Origin: Nocardia arthritidis
Lineage (GTDB): Bacteria; Actinomycetota; Actinomycetes; Mycobacteriales; Mycobacteriaceae
Length of the DNA: 64,000 nt
Assembly (NCBI RefSeq): GCF_011801145.1
Contig: NZ_CP046172.1
Coordinates: forward strand, 1-64,000
Direction: 5' to 3'
The position numbers were made by a program, and so were the translations under genes. A model generated the notes under the pieces. The model worked only from the letters and a program-made list of their open reading frames with translations. It was not told the origin of the DNA and did no database searches. Position 1 is the first letter of the stretch. Each line of letters starts with the position of its first letter. Shown here in pieces: positions 41,227 to 50,107 of the stretch.

Positions 41227-41278
41227 GTGGGGGCCAAGCCCCCACGCCCCCGGCCGGGGGCGTGCCCCCGGACCCCCG
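41225..41278. repeat. GC-rich palindromic dispersed repeat, copy 2
   Basis: The same arrangement as at 12783-12839 appears here: TTGTGGGGGC, AAGCCCCCAC, C-rich bridge, CCGGGGGC/GCCCCCGG palindrome and GGACCCCC. Both copies lie a short distance after a tRNA gene and in the same orientation relative to it. Confidence 0.75.
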
Positions 41279-41776
41279 TTTCGGTGGTCACCTTTTGTTG
41301 TGGTGTTGCGTACCAGGGTGTTTGGCTTTTTCGCTTCCCTCGATGGGGTTAGCCCTCGTCTCGACCGGTGGGCTTCGGTTTCTGGGACTTTCCATGGTGA
41401 GTGGATTGGGTGGGGGAGTGGGCTCGAGCACAGGTGGGCTCTTTTGTGGGGTTCGGTCTGTTTTGTGGCTTTGGTCTGGCTGGTTGGATTCCCTTCCTTG
41501 TAATCGCTTTCGCGTCGAAATCTCTTGATTCGGGGGCGAAGCTCGGGAGGGTGGTTCGGCGCTGAGGGGGCGTTCGAGGGGTGGCGGTAGGCGACGGTTA
41601 AGGGGTGGTCGGCGAGATGGGTTGTGGGGCAGTTGATTTCGGTGGCAGTGGTGTGTGACCCGGGTCGGTGAGGGGCGCCAAGGTGAGACGGTCGTTTGGC
41701 TGACCGACGATCTGGCTGGTTTGTGTCTCTGGAACGGGTTGTTTTGCGAGGCGGTTTTCTGACCGGCGAATTCTGC
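41279..41776. other. Gene-free, G-rich spacer
   Basis: About 500 bp without a supported gene lie between the GC-rich repeat and the WD40 gene end. The top strand is strongly G/T-biased (long runs of GGTGGG and TGGGTTGTGGGG type), continuing the strand bias of the WD40 gene to its right. No terminator or promoter could be assigned with confidence. Confidence 0.45.
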
Positions 41777-43345
41777 CTAGCAGGGAGGGGTGTATGGGAG
41801 TTCTGGGATGTAGTGGTGCCAGAGGTCGGGGGTTAGGGCGTTTTGGGTGGTGGCGCAGATTCGTTGGGTGGCGGATTCTGTGTTGTCCGTTGACAATTCG
41901 ATGGTGCGGTCTAGGCCGGTGCTGGCCAGGGTGTGGCCGTCGGGGCTGTAGGCGGCGCTGAGGATGTGGGCGGTGTGGCCTGCGGATAGGGGTTGGCCTA
42001 GGGCGGTGGTGTGGTCGGGGTCGGTGATGTTCCACATTCGGAGGGTTTGGTCGTAGCCGGCGCTGGCTAGGGTGTGGCCGTCGGGGGTGAAGCCGACCCA
42101 GCTGACCTGGTCGGTGTGGCCGGTGAGGGGGTTGCCGATCATGGTGGGGTGGGAGGGGGTGTCGAGGCGCCACAGTTGGATGGTGTGGCCGGCGCCTGCG
42201 GTGGCGAGTATTTGTCCGTTGGGGTGGAAGGCGGCCCATAGGAGGCCGTCGGTGTCGCTGGTGACGATCGGGTCCAGCGGTTTGGGGTGGGATGGGTCGG
42301 TGGTGTTCCAGAGGCGGATTTTCTGGTCGTTGCCGACGCTGGCGAGGAGATGGCCATCGGGGCTGAAGCCGATCCAGTGGACGAGGGCGGCGGCTCCGGA
42401 GACGGTGGCGAGGGGGGTGGGGTGTGCGGGATTGCCGATGTTCCACAGCTGGATCGTGTTGGGGGCGCTGTCGATTGCCAGTATCGGTGCGGTCGGGCTG
42501 AATGCCACCGCCTCGACGGAGTCGTCCTGCCCGCCGGGGATTGTCGCCCGAAGTTGGGGATTATCCGGGTTTTCGACGTTCCACAGGTGGGCGGTGTGGT
42601 CGCGGCCGGTGGTGGCGAGCAGGTGGCTGTCGGGGCTGAAGGCGACTCCCGCGACGGTTGCGGTGTGGTCGGTCGGGAGGGGACCTCGTGGGCCCGGGCT
42701 GGTTGGGTTCTGAACATTCCACAGGCGGGCGGTGTGGTCTTTGCTGACGCTGGCCAGGGTGCGTCCGTCGGGGCTGTAGGCGAGGGCGTCGACGACGTCG
42801 GTGTGCCCGGTGAGTGGGTGCGGCAGATTCCACAGGCGGACGGTGTGGTCTTCGCTGGCGCTGGCGAGGGTGTTCCCGTCCGGCAGGAAGGCCACCGAGG
42901 TGATCATTCCGGTGTGCCCGACGAGGGGCGGTCCCAGCGCTGCCGGATGGGTCGGATCCGAGACGTTCCAGAGCCGGATGACGTTTTCCGCGCCACCGGT
43001 CGCCAGAATGCGGTCGTCGGGACTGAACGCCACCGTCAGCAGGGTGCTGGAGAGTCCGATCAACGGGGGAGCGGCCGCTACGGTGTGCGCTGGGTCGTGC
43101 ACGTCCCACAGCCGCACGGTGTTGTCGTCGCCGACGCTGGCGAGGGTGCGTCCGTCGTGGCTGAACGCGACCGCGTAGATGACGGCATTGTGGTCGGTCA
43201 GTGGCTCTGTCCACAGGGTTGGGCGCTGTGGATCGGTGACGTTCCACAGCCGGATCGTGTGATCGTGACCGGCGCTGGCGACCGTACTTCCGTCGGGGCT
43301 GATCGCGGCCGATGCGACGGAATCGGTATGGCCGATCAGCGGGGG
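41777..43345 (-). pseudogene. 3' part of the frameshifted nSTAND1-WD40 gene (11 WD repeats)
   Basis: In the frame following the C5 tract at 43341-43345 the sequence continues PPLIGHTDSVASAAISPDGSTVASAG and carries eleven WD40 repeats (examples: VAFSPDGRILATGG-type phrases, each ending in RLWN or similar), ending TPDLWHHYIPELPYTPPC. There is no plausible own start. Together with the three repeats encoded before the frameshift there are 14, enough for two seven-bladed propellers. One additional C would restore one continuous ORF of about 1285 residues. Confidence 0.85.
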
Positions 43346-45630
43346 CCGAGCGGCGTCGCCCGCGCCGGGTCGGATACGTCCCAGAGTTGCAGTGTGTGGT
43401 CGTAGCTGGCGGTGACCAGTTTTCGGCCGTCGCCGCTGAAGGACACCGAGAAGACATAGCCGTGGTGACCGGTCAGCGGCGGCGCCCATGGCACGGGGCG
43501 CGCTGGGTCGGTCACATTCCACAGCCGGGCCGTTTCATCGCGGCTCGCGCTGGCGAGCGTATGTCCGTCGGGACTGAAAGCGAGCCAATAAACCCAGTTG
43601 GTGTGCCCGGTAAGCGGTGGGCCTACTGCGCGGGGCCGCCCGGGCTGGGATACGTCCCACAGCCGGATCGTGTTGTCACCGGCGCCGGTGGCCATCGTGT
43701 GACCGTCGGGGCTGAAGGCGACGGCGTATACCGCATCGGTGTGCGCCGTTATCGCCGTGGACAATGCGACGTTCTGGGTATCGATCAGCGCTGTGGCCGT
43801 GTCGGCGGTGGGATTCAATTGGCGGGCAACCAAATCGAGCTGTGCGGCCAGGGCGGAGTCGTGTCCCTTTATCTGGTTGGCTTCGGCGAGCACCTGACCG
43901 GATACGGCGCGGTCGCGTTGCGCCCGGGCGGTGGAACGTTGTTGGAAGGCGACGACCGCCGCGCCGGATGCGACCACGGCCAGGACCGTCAGCAGAACGA
44001 TCGCTGCCCGGCGGAGCTGGACACGGTGCTGTTCCTGTCGCGTCGACACGGCGAGGAATTCGCGGACGTGCTCGCCGAGGAGCATGTCGTCGCCGTGGTT
44101 GCGGACCCATTCGGTGGCGGCGGTGAGACGGCTGCCGCGATACAGGATGCCGGGGTCGCGATCGTCATGGATCCACGCGCCCGCCGCCTCCAACAGCTGA
44201 TGGTGGGTGCGCAATCCGGCACGGTCGCCATCGAGCCAGCCGCGCAATCGGGGCCACGCCTGAAGCAGCGCCTCATGGGTGATTTCGACCGAACCGGCGT
44301 CGAGGGTGAGCAGCCGGGCTCGGGCGAGCGCCTCGATGAGCGGGCCCGCCTCGGCGGGCAGCGCGCTCCTGGCCACTCTGCGTTTGGTGTCCTCGGTACC
44401 GTCGCCCAGCGCGACCAGTCTCAGCAATGTGGCGCGCAGGAGGCGCTGCTGCTCCGGCGACATTCCGCTGTAGATCGTCTCCGCGGTCTGTGCCAGCGCG
44501 TGCCGAATACCGCCTGCAGCTTCGTAACCGGTCAGCGTGAGGCTGTTGCCGCGGCGGCGACGCCAGGTCTCCCGTAGGGCGTGGGAAACCAGCGGCAGAG
44601 TGTTCTTCTGCCCGGCGGTGTCGGCGATGATCCGAGCCAGCAGCGCGCCCTCCACCGCGCACTGCGCGTCGGCCGCCGGTCGCACGATGGCCCGGCGTAG
44701 TTCCTCGGTGTTCATCGGGCCGACCAGGAGCTGGGCGTCGCGCAGTGCGTCGACCAGCTCGGGATGCTCGGAACAGCGAGCGTAGAAATCGGCTCGCACG
44801 CCGAGCACAATTCGGCTGCGGCTGTTGGCGGCTCGGGCGGCGGCGAGTAGGGCGGTGATGAAAAAGTCGCGCTCGCGGGGGTTTTCGCAGAGCGTGAACA
44901 ACTCTTCGAACTGGTCGACGATGATCAGGAGATCGGCGCCGTCGGTGCGGGCCGCCAATGCTTGCAGCACGCTGACATGCAGAGCGCGCGGGTCCTCGGT
45001 CAGCTCCCGGTGCAGGGTCGCGGCGGACATCCGCCCGAATGCGGCCAAGTGGGCGGAACATGCCTCCAGCGGATGCGGGCCGGGAGTGAATAACAGTGTG
45101 GGCCACGGGGGTACACCGCCCTCGGCGTCGCCGGAGCTGATCCGCGGCAGCACACCCGCGCGCAGCAGCGATGACTTTCCTGAGCCCGATGCTCCGAAGA
45201 CGGCGAGGAAACGCTGCTGCCGTATCCGGGTCACCGTATCGTCGGTCAGTCGCTCGCGACCGTAGAAAAGGTGGGCGTCTTCGGGCTGAAAGAACGCCAA
45301 GCCGACATACGGACACGGCTGCTCGTCATCGGTTGCCGCGTAGGCGACCAGATTCGCCTCGGCACAAGCCGATTCGGCGGCCAGCTCATGCCAGCGGGAC
45401 TCCCACCTCTCGGTATCGCCGCCGCAGGCCCGGACATAGGCCAGCGTGACCGCCAGGCTCGGTAGCTTCCGTCCGCTTGCGGCATCGGCCAGCGCCGACG
45501 CCGAGAACAGCGCCTCGCGCGCGAGCTGCCGATATGGCGGGCTCCCGGCCTTTTTCCGCAGTTGTCGTAGGTCGATGGCGAATTGGGCCAACGCCCCCTC
45601 GCCCTCGATCGGCTGCTCGGTTCGCGGCAT
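43336..45630 (-). CDS. HTH-nSTAND1 NTPase with WD40 repeats, 5' part of a frameshifted gene
   Basis: This 764-residue product has an N-terminal XRE-like helix-turn-helix region (about 12-85), a STAND NTPase of the nSTAND1 type (CPYVGLAFFQPEDAHLFYGRERL, Walker A FGASGSGKSSLLRAG at 145-159, Walker B LLIIVDQFEELF at 235-246), one transmembrane segment (542-562) and three WD40 repeats before a premature stop at 43336. Such proteins are signal-transduction or conflict-system ATPases, common in actinomycetes; the substrate is unknown. The ATG at 45630 has GAGGGGGG upstream; TTG 45660 is less likely. The gene stops because a run of C has five instead of six bases. Confidence 0.85.
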   Translation of the reverse strand: MPRTEQPIEGEGALAQFAIDLRQLRKKAGSPPYRQLAREALFSASALADAASGRKLPSLAVTLAYVRACGGDTERWESRWHELAAESACAEANLVAYAATDDEQPCPYVGLAFFQPEDAHLFYGRERLTDDTVTRIRQQRFLAVFGASGSGKSSLLRAGVLPRISSGDAEGGVPPWPTLLFTPGPHPLEACSAHLAAFGRMSAATLHRELTEDPRALHVSVLQALAARTDGADLLIIVDQFEELFTLCENPRERDFFITALLAAARAANSRSRIVLGVRADFYARCSEHPELVDALRDAQLLVGPMNTEELRRAIVRPAADAQCAVEGALLARIIADTAGQKNTLPLVSHALRETWRRRRGNSLTLTGYEAAGGIRHALAQTAETIYSGMSPEQQRLLRATLLRLVALGDGTEDTKRRVARSALPAEAGPLIEALARARLLTLDAGSVEITHEALLQAWPRLRGWLDGDRAGLRTHHQLLEAAGAWIHDDRDPGILYRGSRLTAATEWVRNHGDDMLLGEHVREFLAVSTRQEQHRVQLRRAAIVLLTVLAVVASGAAVVAFQQRSTARAQRDRAVSGQVLAEANQIKGHDSALAAQLDLVARQLNPTADTATALIDTQNVALSTAITAHTDAVYAVAFSPDGHTMATGAGDNTIRLWDVSQPGRPRAVGPPLTGHTNWVYWLAFSPDGHTLASASRDETARLWNVTDPARPVPWAPPLTGHHGYVFSVSFSGDGRKLVTASYDHTLQLWDVSDPARATPLGPR

Positions 45631-45860
45631 GGACCCCCCTCGCCGGATCGATCCGTGCAATCGATTCTCCAGAGGCCCTTGTTCATTGTCCAGACATCAA
45701 CGTGGACAAAGGATTTGACCTTCGCGGCGGTCGGCTCCGGCCGGCGCCCCGGCCCGGTCGTACCCGTGATTTCGCCTCGAACAGGTCTTTGTTGTCCGCG
45801 GCTTGTTGTCAAGCGGCCGCTCGTCGACCGTGGACAAGGGGTTCCGGGCTGCATTGAGCC

Positions 45861-46766
45861 ATGCCGATGCTATCGACAGCGAACACGGATTCCGTGCGAT
45901 GTACCACCTCCTCCGACTCGACGTGGGAGTGGGCGTTGGCCCGGCCGCATCCGTCTTTATCCCCTGGTGTGCGGGGCTATCGGGGATTCCGGCTCGATCT
46001 CGGGAGGGAACGGCAACGCTGGGATGCTCCCGACGGCCTGGTGTCCCTGTGGTTGTTCAACGACGAATTGACGGTATTCCTGGCGGACGGCGGATATCGC
46101 GGCCGACTCGTCGGTCATGCGATGAGCGGACTGCGGACGGGGGTGCGGGTCGCGCGGCACCTCGGCTACCTGGAGGGCGTCGAAGTGCTGCTGGAGCCGT
46201 GGGCCGCCTACAGCTTGTGCGCGGTCCCGATGGATCAGTTGGTCAATCGATTGGTGCGGCCGGAGGAAATCCTCGGCAGTCGGGTGCGGATATTGGCGGA
46301 GCGGATCGCGGACAGCCCATCGTGGGCCGATCGCTTCGCGCATCTGGACACCGCACTCCTCGGCTGGCTCGAGCACGGCCCGCCGTGCGCACCACAGGTC
46401 GAGTCGGCATGGCGCGCGTTGGCCGCGACCGGTGGGATGACGCCGATCCGCCGGCTCGTCCACGAATCCGGTTGGGGATGGCGGCAATTGGACAGCCGGT
46501 TCCGCGAGCAGATCGGTTTGAGCCCCAAGACCGCGGCTCGCGTGCTTCGCCTGCGCCGCGCACTGCACCGGCTCGACGCCACCGGGGATGCCGCGGGCAC
46601 CGCCGCGGTCTGCGGCTTCAGCGACCAAGCCCATCTCTGCCGGGAGATGCGGGCGATGGCGGGCCGCACGCCGCGCCGATATCTTGCCGAGCGCGCCACC
46701 GCGACCACCGCACCCGCCTGGGATCGGGACAGCGGCGCGGCGACAGTCACGGTGTCGGATGTCTGA
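45861..46766 (+). CDS. AraC-family transcriptional regulator
   Basis: This 301-residue protein has an N-terminal ligand-binding-like part (about 30-150; ARPHPSLSPGVRGYRGFRLDLG is the usual opening of the DUF6597-type AraC group) and a C-terminal AraC double HTH (about 200-285): IRRLVHESGWGWRQLDSRFREQIGLSPKTAARVLRLRRALHRL and TAAVCGFSDQAHLCREMRAMAGRTPRRYL. It lies 102 bp upstream of the six-cysteine peptide operon on the same strand, so it may control that operon; no operator is evident. Confidence 0.88.
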   Translation: MPMLSTANTDSVRCTTSSDSTWEWALARPHPSLSPGVRGYRGFRLDLGRERQRWDAPDGLVSLWLFNDELTVFLADGGYRGRLVGHAMSGLRTGVRVARHLGYLEGVEVLLEPWAAYSLCAVPMDQLVNRLVRPEEILGSRVRILAERIADSPSWADRFAHLDTALLGWLEHGPPCAPQVESAWRALAATGGMTPIRRLVHESGWGWRQLDSRFREQIGLSPKTAARVLRLRRALHRLDATGDAAGTAAVCGFSDQAHLCREMRAMAGRTPRRYLAERATATTAPAWDRDSGAATVTVSDV

Positions 46767-46868
46767 GCCGATCGCGACCGGTGCGAATTCCTTCAATACC
46801 TGGCCGAGTTTTACCGGCACTGTCATGGGTGCCACTCAGTCGGCGGAAATCAGATAAGGAGAGTTCTG

Positions 46869-47048
46869 ATGTTGAAGGTAATCGAGGGCCTGGGCGCTTC
46901 GCTGCTCAGTAGGTTCGTGCCCGAAATCGAGGCCGCGGCGGCTCACTGCTGGCCGGGACATTGGCCGCACTGCTGGCAGTGCAATAACCGGCCGTGCAAT
47001 GCCGTGCACTGCGATGACGGCAACGACTACGACATCCAGTGCCTGTAG
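46869..47048 (+). CDS. Six-cysteine precursor peptide (putative disulfide-rich RiPP/bacteriocin-like peptide)
   Basis: This 59-residue ORF starts at ATG 46869 behind AAGGAGAG (46856-46863). It has an amphipathic leader-like half (MLKVIEGLGASLLSRFVPE then IEAAAA) and a C-terminal half rich in Cys, Trp and His: AHCWPGHWPHCWQCNNRPCN followed by AVHCDDGNDYDIQCL. Cysteines are at 27, 35, 38, 43, 48 and 58. The AAAA stretch (22-25) suits signal-peptidase-type cleavage, giving a core of about 34 residues with three possible disulfides. The next four genes encode redox, export and protease proteins, which strongly suggests that this peptide is their substrate. I know no described family with this sequence. 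Confidence 0.75.
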   Translation: MLKVIEGLGASLLSRFVPEIEAAAAHCWPGHWPHCWQCNNRPCNAVHCDDGNDYDIQCL

Positions 47049-47146
47049 TCATCGCTTGAATGACCCAGCGAATATCCGGGTCGGGCCGCATACGGCGAGC
47101 CGCCAGCGGCCTGGCTCGGGCTGAAATTCGGATGATGGGCGGAGTA

Positions 47147-47704
47147 ATGAATTATCTGGGTATCGGAGTGAGCTGTTCGATCGGAACGATATTCGTGATC
47201 TCGGTTGTCGGCAAGATCGCGAGCCCGGGCTCGCTGGCCGCGTTCACCGCGTCGGTGCGGGATATGCGGGTGCTCCCCCCGTCCATGGCCCGGCGGTCGG
47301 CTATTTCCGTGGTCGCGATGGAGATCGCGGTATGCGCGCTGCTCGCTGCTCCGTACCGGGAGGCGCGGATGGCCGGATTAGGAATGGCCGCGGCACTGTT
47401 GACGATTTTCGCGGCGGCGGTGGTATCGGCGGTGCGTCGGGGGGTGCGCGAGCCGTGCCGGTGTTTCGGTCGGTCGAATACTCCACTGAGCTATTGGCAT
47501 GGCTTGCGCAATTCAATTCTTGCCACGATTTCGATCATCGGGGCCGCGGCGCTCGCGGCCGATGGTTCCGTGCAATTCGGTGGGGCCTTGTTCGCTGTTC
47601 TCGCGGGGATGCTGGCCGGTTTCCTGATCACCGTGCTGGACAGCATTGTCGAATTATTTCTGCCGGTTGCCAAGGTCTCTGGTACCGCCGGTGGCGTTGG
47701 ATGA
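47147..47704 (+). CDS. MauE/DoxX-type redox-associated membrane protein
   Basis: This 185-residue protein has about five transmembrane segments and the MauE signature REPCRCFGRSNTPLSYWHGLRNSIL, in which Cys104 and Cys106 (C-x-C-F-G) form the redox pair facing the outside. MauE proteins are needed for disulfide formation in methylamine dehydrogenase; here the neighbour with six cysteines is the likely client. The start ATG 47147 has GGGCGGAG upstream; ATG 47132 is an alternative. It is followed after 16 bp by a TlpA-type thioredoxin. Confidence 0.83.
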   Translation: MNYLGIGVSCSIGTIFVISVVGKIASPGSLAAFTASVRDMRVLPPSMARRSAISVVAMEIAVCALLAAPYREARMAGLGMAAALLTIFAAAVVSAVRRGVREPCRCFGRSNTPLSYWHGLRNSILATISIIGAAALAADGSVQFGGALFAVLAGMLAGFLITVLDSIVELFLPVAKVSGTAGGVG

Positions 47705-47720
47705 AAGACGAGGAGGAATC

Positions 47721-48254
47721 ATGACTTTCCTGCTGTGCGGTGTTGTGCTGGTCGGGCTGTTGTGCGCGCTGGACCTACTACTGACGGTTGGCGTTATCAA
47801 GCGTTTGCGCGAGCACACCGATTTGCTATCCAACAGGGACCGGGCCCCGATGATCGGTGTGGGGGAGGAGATCGGCGAATTCGAGGCGTCCACCGTGGAC
47901 GGCGAGCGGTTGAGCACCGAGCTGTTGGGGGATGAGACCCTGGTCGCCTTCTTCTCGCCGTCCTGCGGTCCGTGCAAGGAGAAGCTGCCGAAGTTCGTGG
48001 CATATGCCCGGGCCGCCGAGATTCCGCGACCGGTGGCGGTTGTCGTCGGCGCGGCCCATGAGGCCGAGGAGTTCGTGGCCGCGTTGCGCCCGGTGGCTCG
48101 GGTGGTCGTGGAGTCCGCCGACGGCGCGATGGGTACGGCATTCCGGGCACAGGCGTATCCGACGGTGCTGAAGGTGGGACCGGATCGATGGGGCAAGCTG
48201 GTGGTCCAGGCCAATCGGGTCGACCTCGATCAGCCTGCGCTGACCAGGTCATGA
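47721..48254 (+). CDS. TlpA/MauD-like membrane-anchored thioredoxin
   Basis: This 177-residue protein has an N-terminal TM anchor (about 3-27), then a thioredoxin-like domain with ETLVAFFSPSCGPCKEKLPKF; the active site is CGPC (82-85). MauE and MauD-type thioredoxins commonly occur as a pair in which MauE passes reducing or oxidising power to the thioredoxin. The ATG has AGGAGG at optimal spacing. It overlaps the exporter gene by 4 bp (ATGA). Confidence 0.88.
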   Translation: MTFLLCGVVLVGLLCALDLLLTVGVIKRLREHTDLLSNRDRAPMIGVGEEIGEFEASTVDGERLSTELLGDETLVAFFSPSCGPCKEKLPKFVAYARAAEIPRPVAVVVGAAHEAEEFVAALRPVARVVVESADGAMGTAFRAQAYPTVLKVGPDRWGKLVVQANRVDLDQPALTRS

Positions 48255-50107
48255 GCGGGCCGGTACCGGGTGGGCAGCCGACCACCGCCGTCCGGGTCCG
48301 GGTCATGGCGGCCGGTCGAATGGCGGTGGTGGCCGCGCCAGGGGTCCTGGCGTTCCATCTGGTGTTCACCTTGATCACCGGGGTTTTGCCGGTAGTCGGT
48401 GCGTGGCTCACGACGCTGATGCTGGATTCGATCGTGGCCAAGGCGGGGGCCGATGTCCTGCTGTGGCTGGCCGTGGGGTTAGGCGGGACGAGCGCGGCAA
48501 CTGCCGTCGGGCCGCAAGTGACGCGATATCTGCGGGCGCAACTGGATCGCGAGGTCGGGTTGGTCGCGCAGGATCGGCTGTTCACGGCGGTAGAGGGGTT
48601 CGACGGACTGCGGCGTTTCGAGGATCCACGATTCCTGGACCGCTTGCGGCTGGCCCAGCAGGCAGGCGGCGCGACACCGGGCGCCGTCATCGATGGCGCG
48701 TTGGGTATTGCCAGGGCGGTGCTGACCATTTCCGGATTCCTCGGCTCGCTGCTGCTGCTCAGCCCGCTGATCACGGTGATAGTGCTGGCGGCGGGCGTGC
48801 CGACGGTGGTGGCCGAATTACGCCTTTCGCGGCGACGCGCCCGCATGCTGTGGGATATCGGCCCGGTCGAGCGGAAGGAGATCTTCTACAGCAGGCTGCT
48901 GAGCAGCGTCGAAGCGGCGAAGGAGGTGCGGCTGTTCGGAATCGGCGCATTCCTCCGGGATCGGATGAACGCCGAACGCCGCACAGCGAATCGGGCCAAG
49001 CAGCTGGTGGACCGCCGCGAAGCGGGCATCCAGGCGGGCGCGGCGCTGCTGGCCGCGGTGGTGGCCTCCAGCGGCCTGCTCTGGGCGATCTACCAGGCGC
49101 TGGACGGCAGGTTCTCGGTCGGCCGGGTGACCCTCTTCGCCGCCGCGGTGGCCGGAGTGCAGGGCGCGCTCATCTCCTTCGCCGGCGATCTGGCACGGTC
49201 GCATCAGGCATTGTCGATATTCGACAACTACCTCGCGGTGCTCTCGGCCGACCCGGACCTACCGGTGGCCGACCCACCCCTGGCGCTGCCGGAACTGCGT
49301 AGCGGGATCGAGTTCCGGGATGTGTGGTTCCGATACGCCGACGATCATCCGTGGGTGCTGCGCGGCGTGAACCTGCGAGTTCCACGTGGAACCTCACTTG
49401 CCTTGGTCGGGGCGAACGGTGCCGGAAAGTCCACGCTGGTGAAGTTGTTGTGCCGGTTCTACGACCCGACCAGGGGCACGATCCTCTGGGACGGGACGGA
49501 TATCAGCAAGGTGGATCCCGCCGCGCTGCGGGCGCGGATCTGCGCGGTATTCCAGGACTACATGCAGTACGACCTGACCGCCGCGGAGAATATCGGCGTC
49601 GGCGATCTGGATGCGTTGCGCGATCGACCGCGGCTCACGGCGGCGGCGGATCTCGCCGGTGTCCATCGGAAGCTGGCGGGGTTGCCCCGTGGATATGACA
49701 CCTTGTTGTCCCGGGTGTTCTTCATGGAGGCGGATAAGGACAATCCGGAGACCGGTGTGGTGCTGTCCGGCGGGCAGTGGCAGCGGATCGCCTTGGCCCG
49801 GGCGTTCCTGCGCGACCGGCGGGAGCTGATGATTCTGGATGAGCCGTCCGCGGGCCTGGACGCATCGGCCGAACATCGAATTCACTGCTCGCTGCGGCGG
49901 CATCGCGCGGGACGGACCAGCCTGCTCATCTCGCACCGCTTGGCCGCGGTCCGGGAGGCGGACCACATCGCGGTGCTGTCCGAGGGACGAATTGTGGAGC
50001 AGGGCAACCACGCTCAGCTGATGGCGGCCGGCGGGGAATACGCCGGACTCTTCACGACACAGGCCGCGGGCTATCGGGACGCGATCGGTGCGGAGGCGCT
50101 CGCGTGA
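48251..50107 (+). CDS. ABC transporter with fused permease and ATPase (peptide exporter type)
   Basis: This 618-residue half-transporter has six transmembrane segments (about 25-320) followed by an ATPase domain with Walker A ALVGANGAGKSTLVKLL, signature VLSGGQWQRIALARAF and Walker B LMILDEPSAGLDASAEHRI, and H-loop LLISHRLAAVREAD. There is no N-terminal C39 peptidase domain, so leader removal must be done by another protein, which is plausibly the S26 peptidase encoded next. It overlaps that gene by 4 bp (GTGA). A parS site (49379-49392) lies within this gene. Confidence 0.9.
   Translation: MSGPVPGGQPTTAVRVRVMAAGRMAVVAAPGVLAFHLVFTLITGVLPVVGAWLTTLMLDSIVAKAGADVLLWLAVGLGGTSAATAVGPQVTRYLRAQLDREVGLVAQDRLFTAVEGFDGLRRFEDPRFLDRLRLAQQAGGATPGAVIDGALGIARAVLTISGFLGSLLLLSPLITVIVLAAGVPTVVAELRLSRRRARMLWDIGPVERKEIFYSRLLSSVEAAKEVRLFGIGAFLRDRMNAERRTANRAKQLVDRREAGIQAGAALLAAVVASSGLLWAIYQALDGRFSVGRVTLFAAAVAGVQGALISFAGDLARSHQALSIFDNYLAVLSADPDLPVADPPLALPELRSGIEFRDVWFRYADDHPWVLRGVNLRVPRGTSLALVGANGAGKSTLVKLLCRFYDPTRGTILWDGTDISKVDPAALRARICAVFQDYMQYDLTAAENIGVGDLDALRDRPRLTAAADLAGVHRKLAGLPRGYDTLLSRVFFMEADKDNPETGVVLSGGQWQRIALARAFLRDRRELMILDEPSAGLDASAEHRIHCSLRRHRAGRTSLLISHRLAAVREADHIAVLSEGRIVEQGNHAQLMAAGGEYAGLFTTQAAGYRDAIGAEALA
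49379..49392. promoter_or_regulatory. parS site inside the exporter gene
   Basis: GTTCCACGTGGAAC is a perfect 14-bp palindrome fitting the ParB-site core GTTYCACGTGRAAC at every position. It encodes part of the exporter (RVPRGTSLALVGA). It lies about 47 kb from oriC, within the range typical for parS clusters around the origin. Confidence 0.85.

Noticed and set aside
41338..41528. Short plus-strand ORFs after tRNA-Leu
   Set aside because: They run through the GC-rich repeat and the T tract, lack a Shine-Dalgarno and recognisable sequence.
41777..45630. Reading the nSTAND1-WD40 gene as an antiphage (Avs-like) defence system
   Set aside because: nSTAND1-WD40 proteins with N-terminal HTH are common in actinomycetes with no effector domain; no nuclease or other effector, and no neighbouring defence gene, is present.
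46906..47091. 61-residue antisense ORF over the six-Cys peptide
   Set aside because: The plus-strand frame has the Shine-Dalgarno, the operon direction and the meaningful Cys pattern; the antisense frame has none of these.
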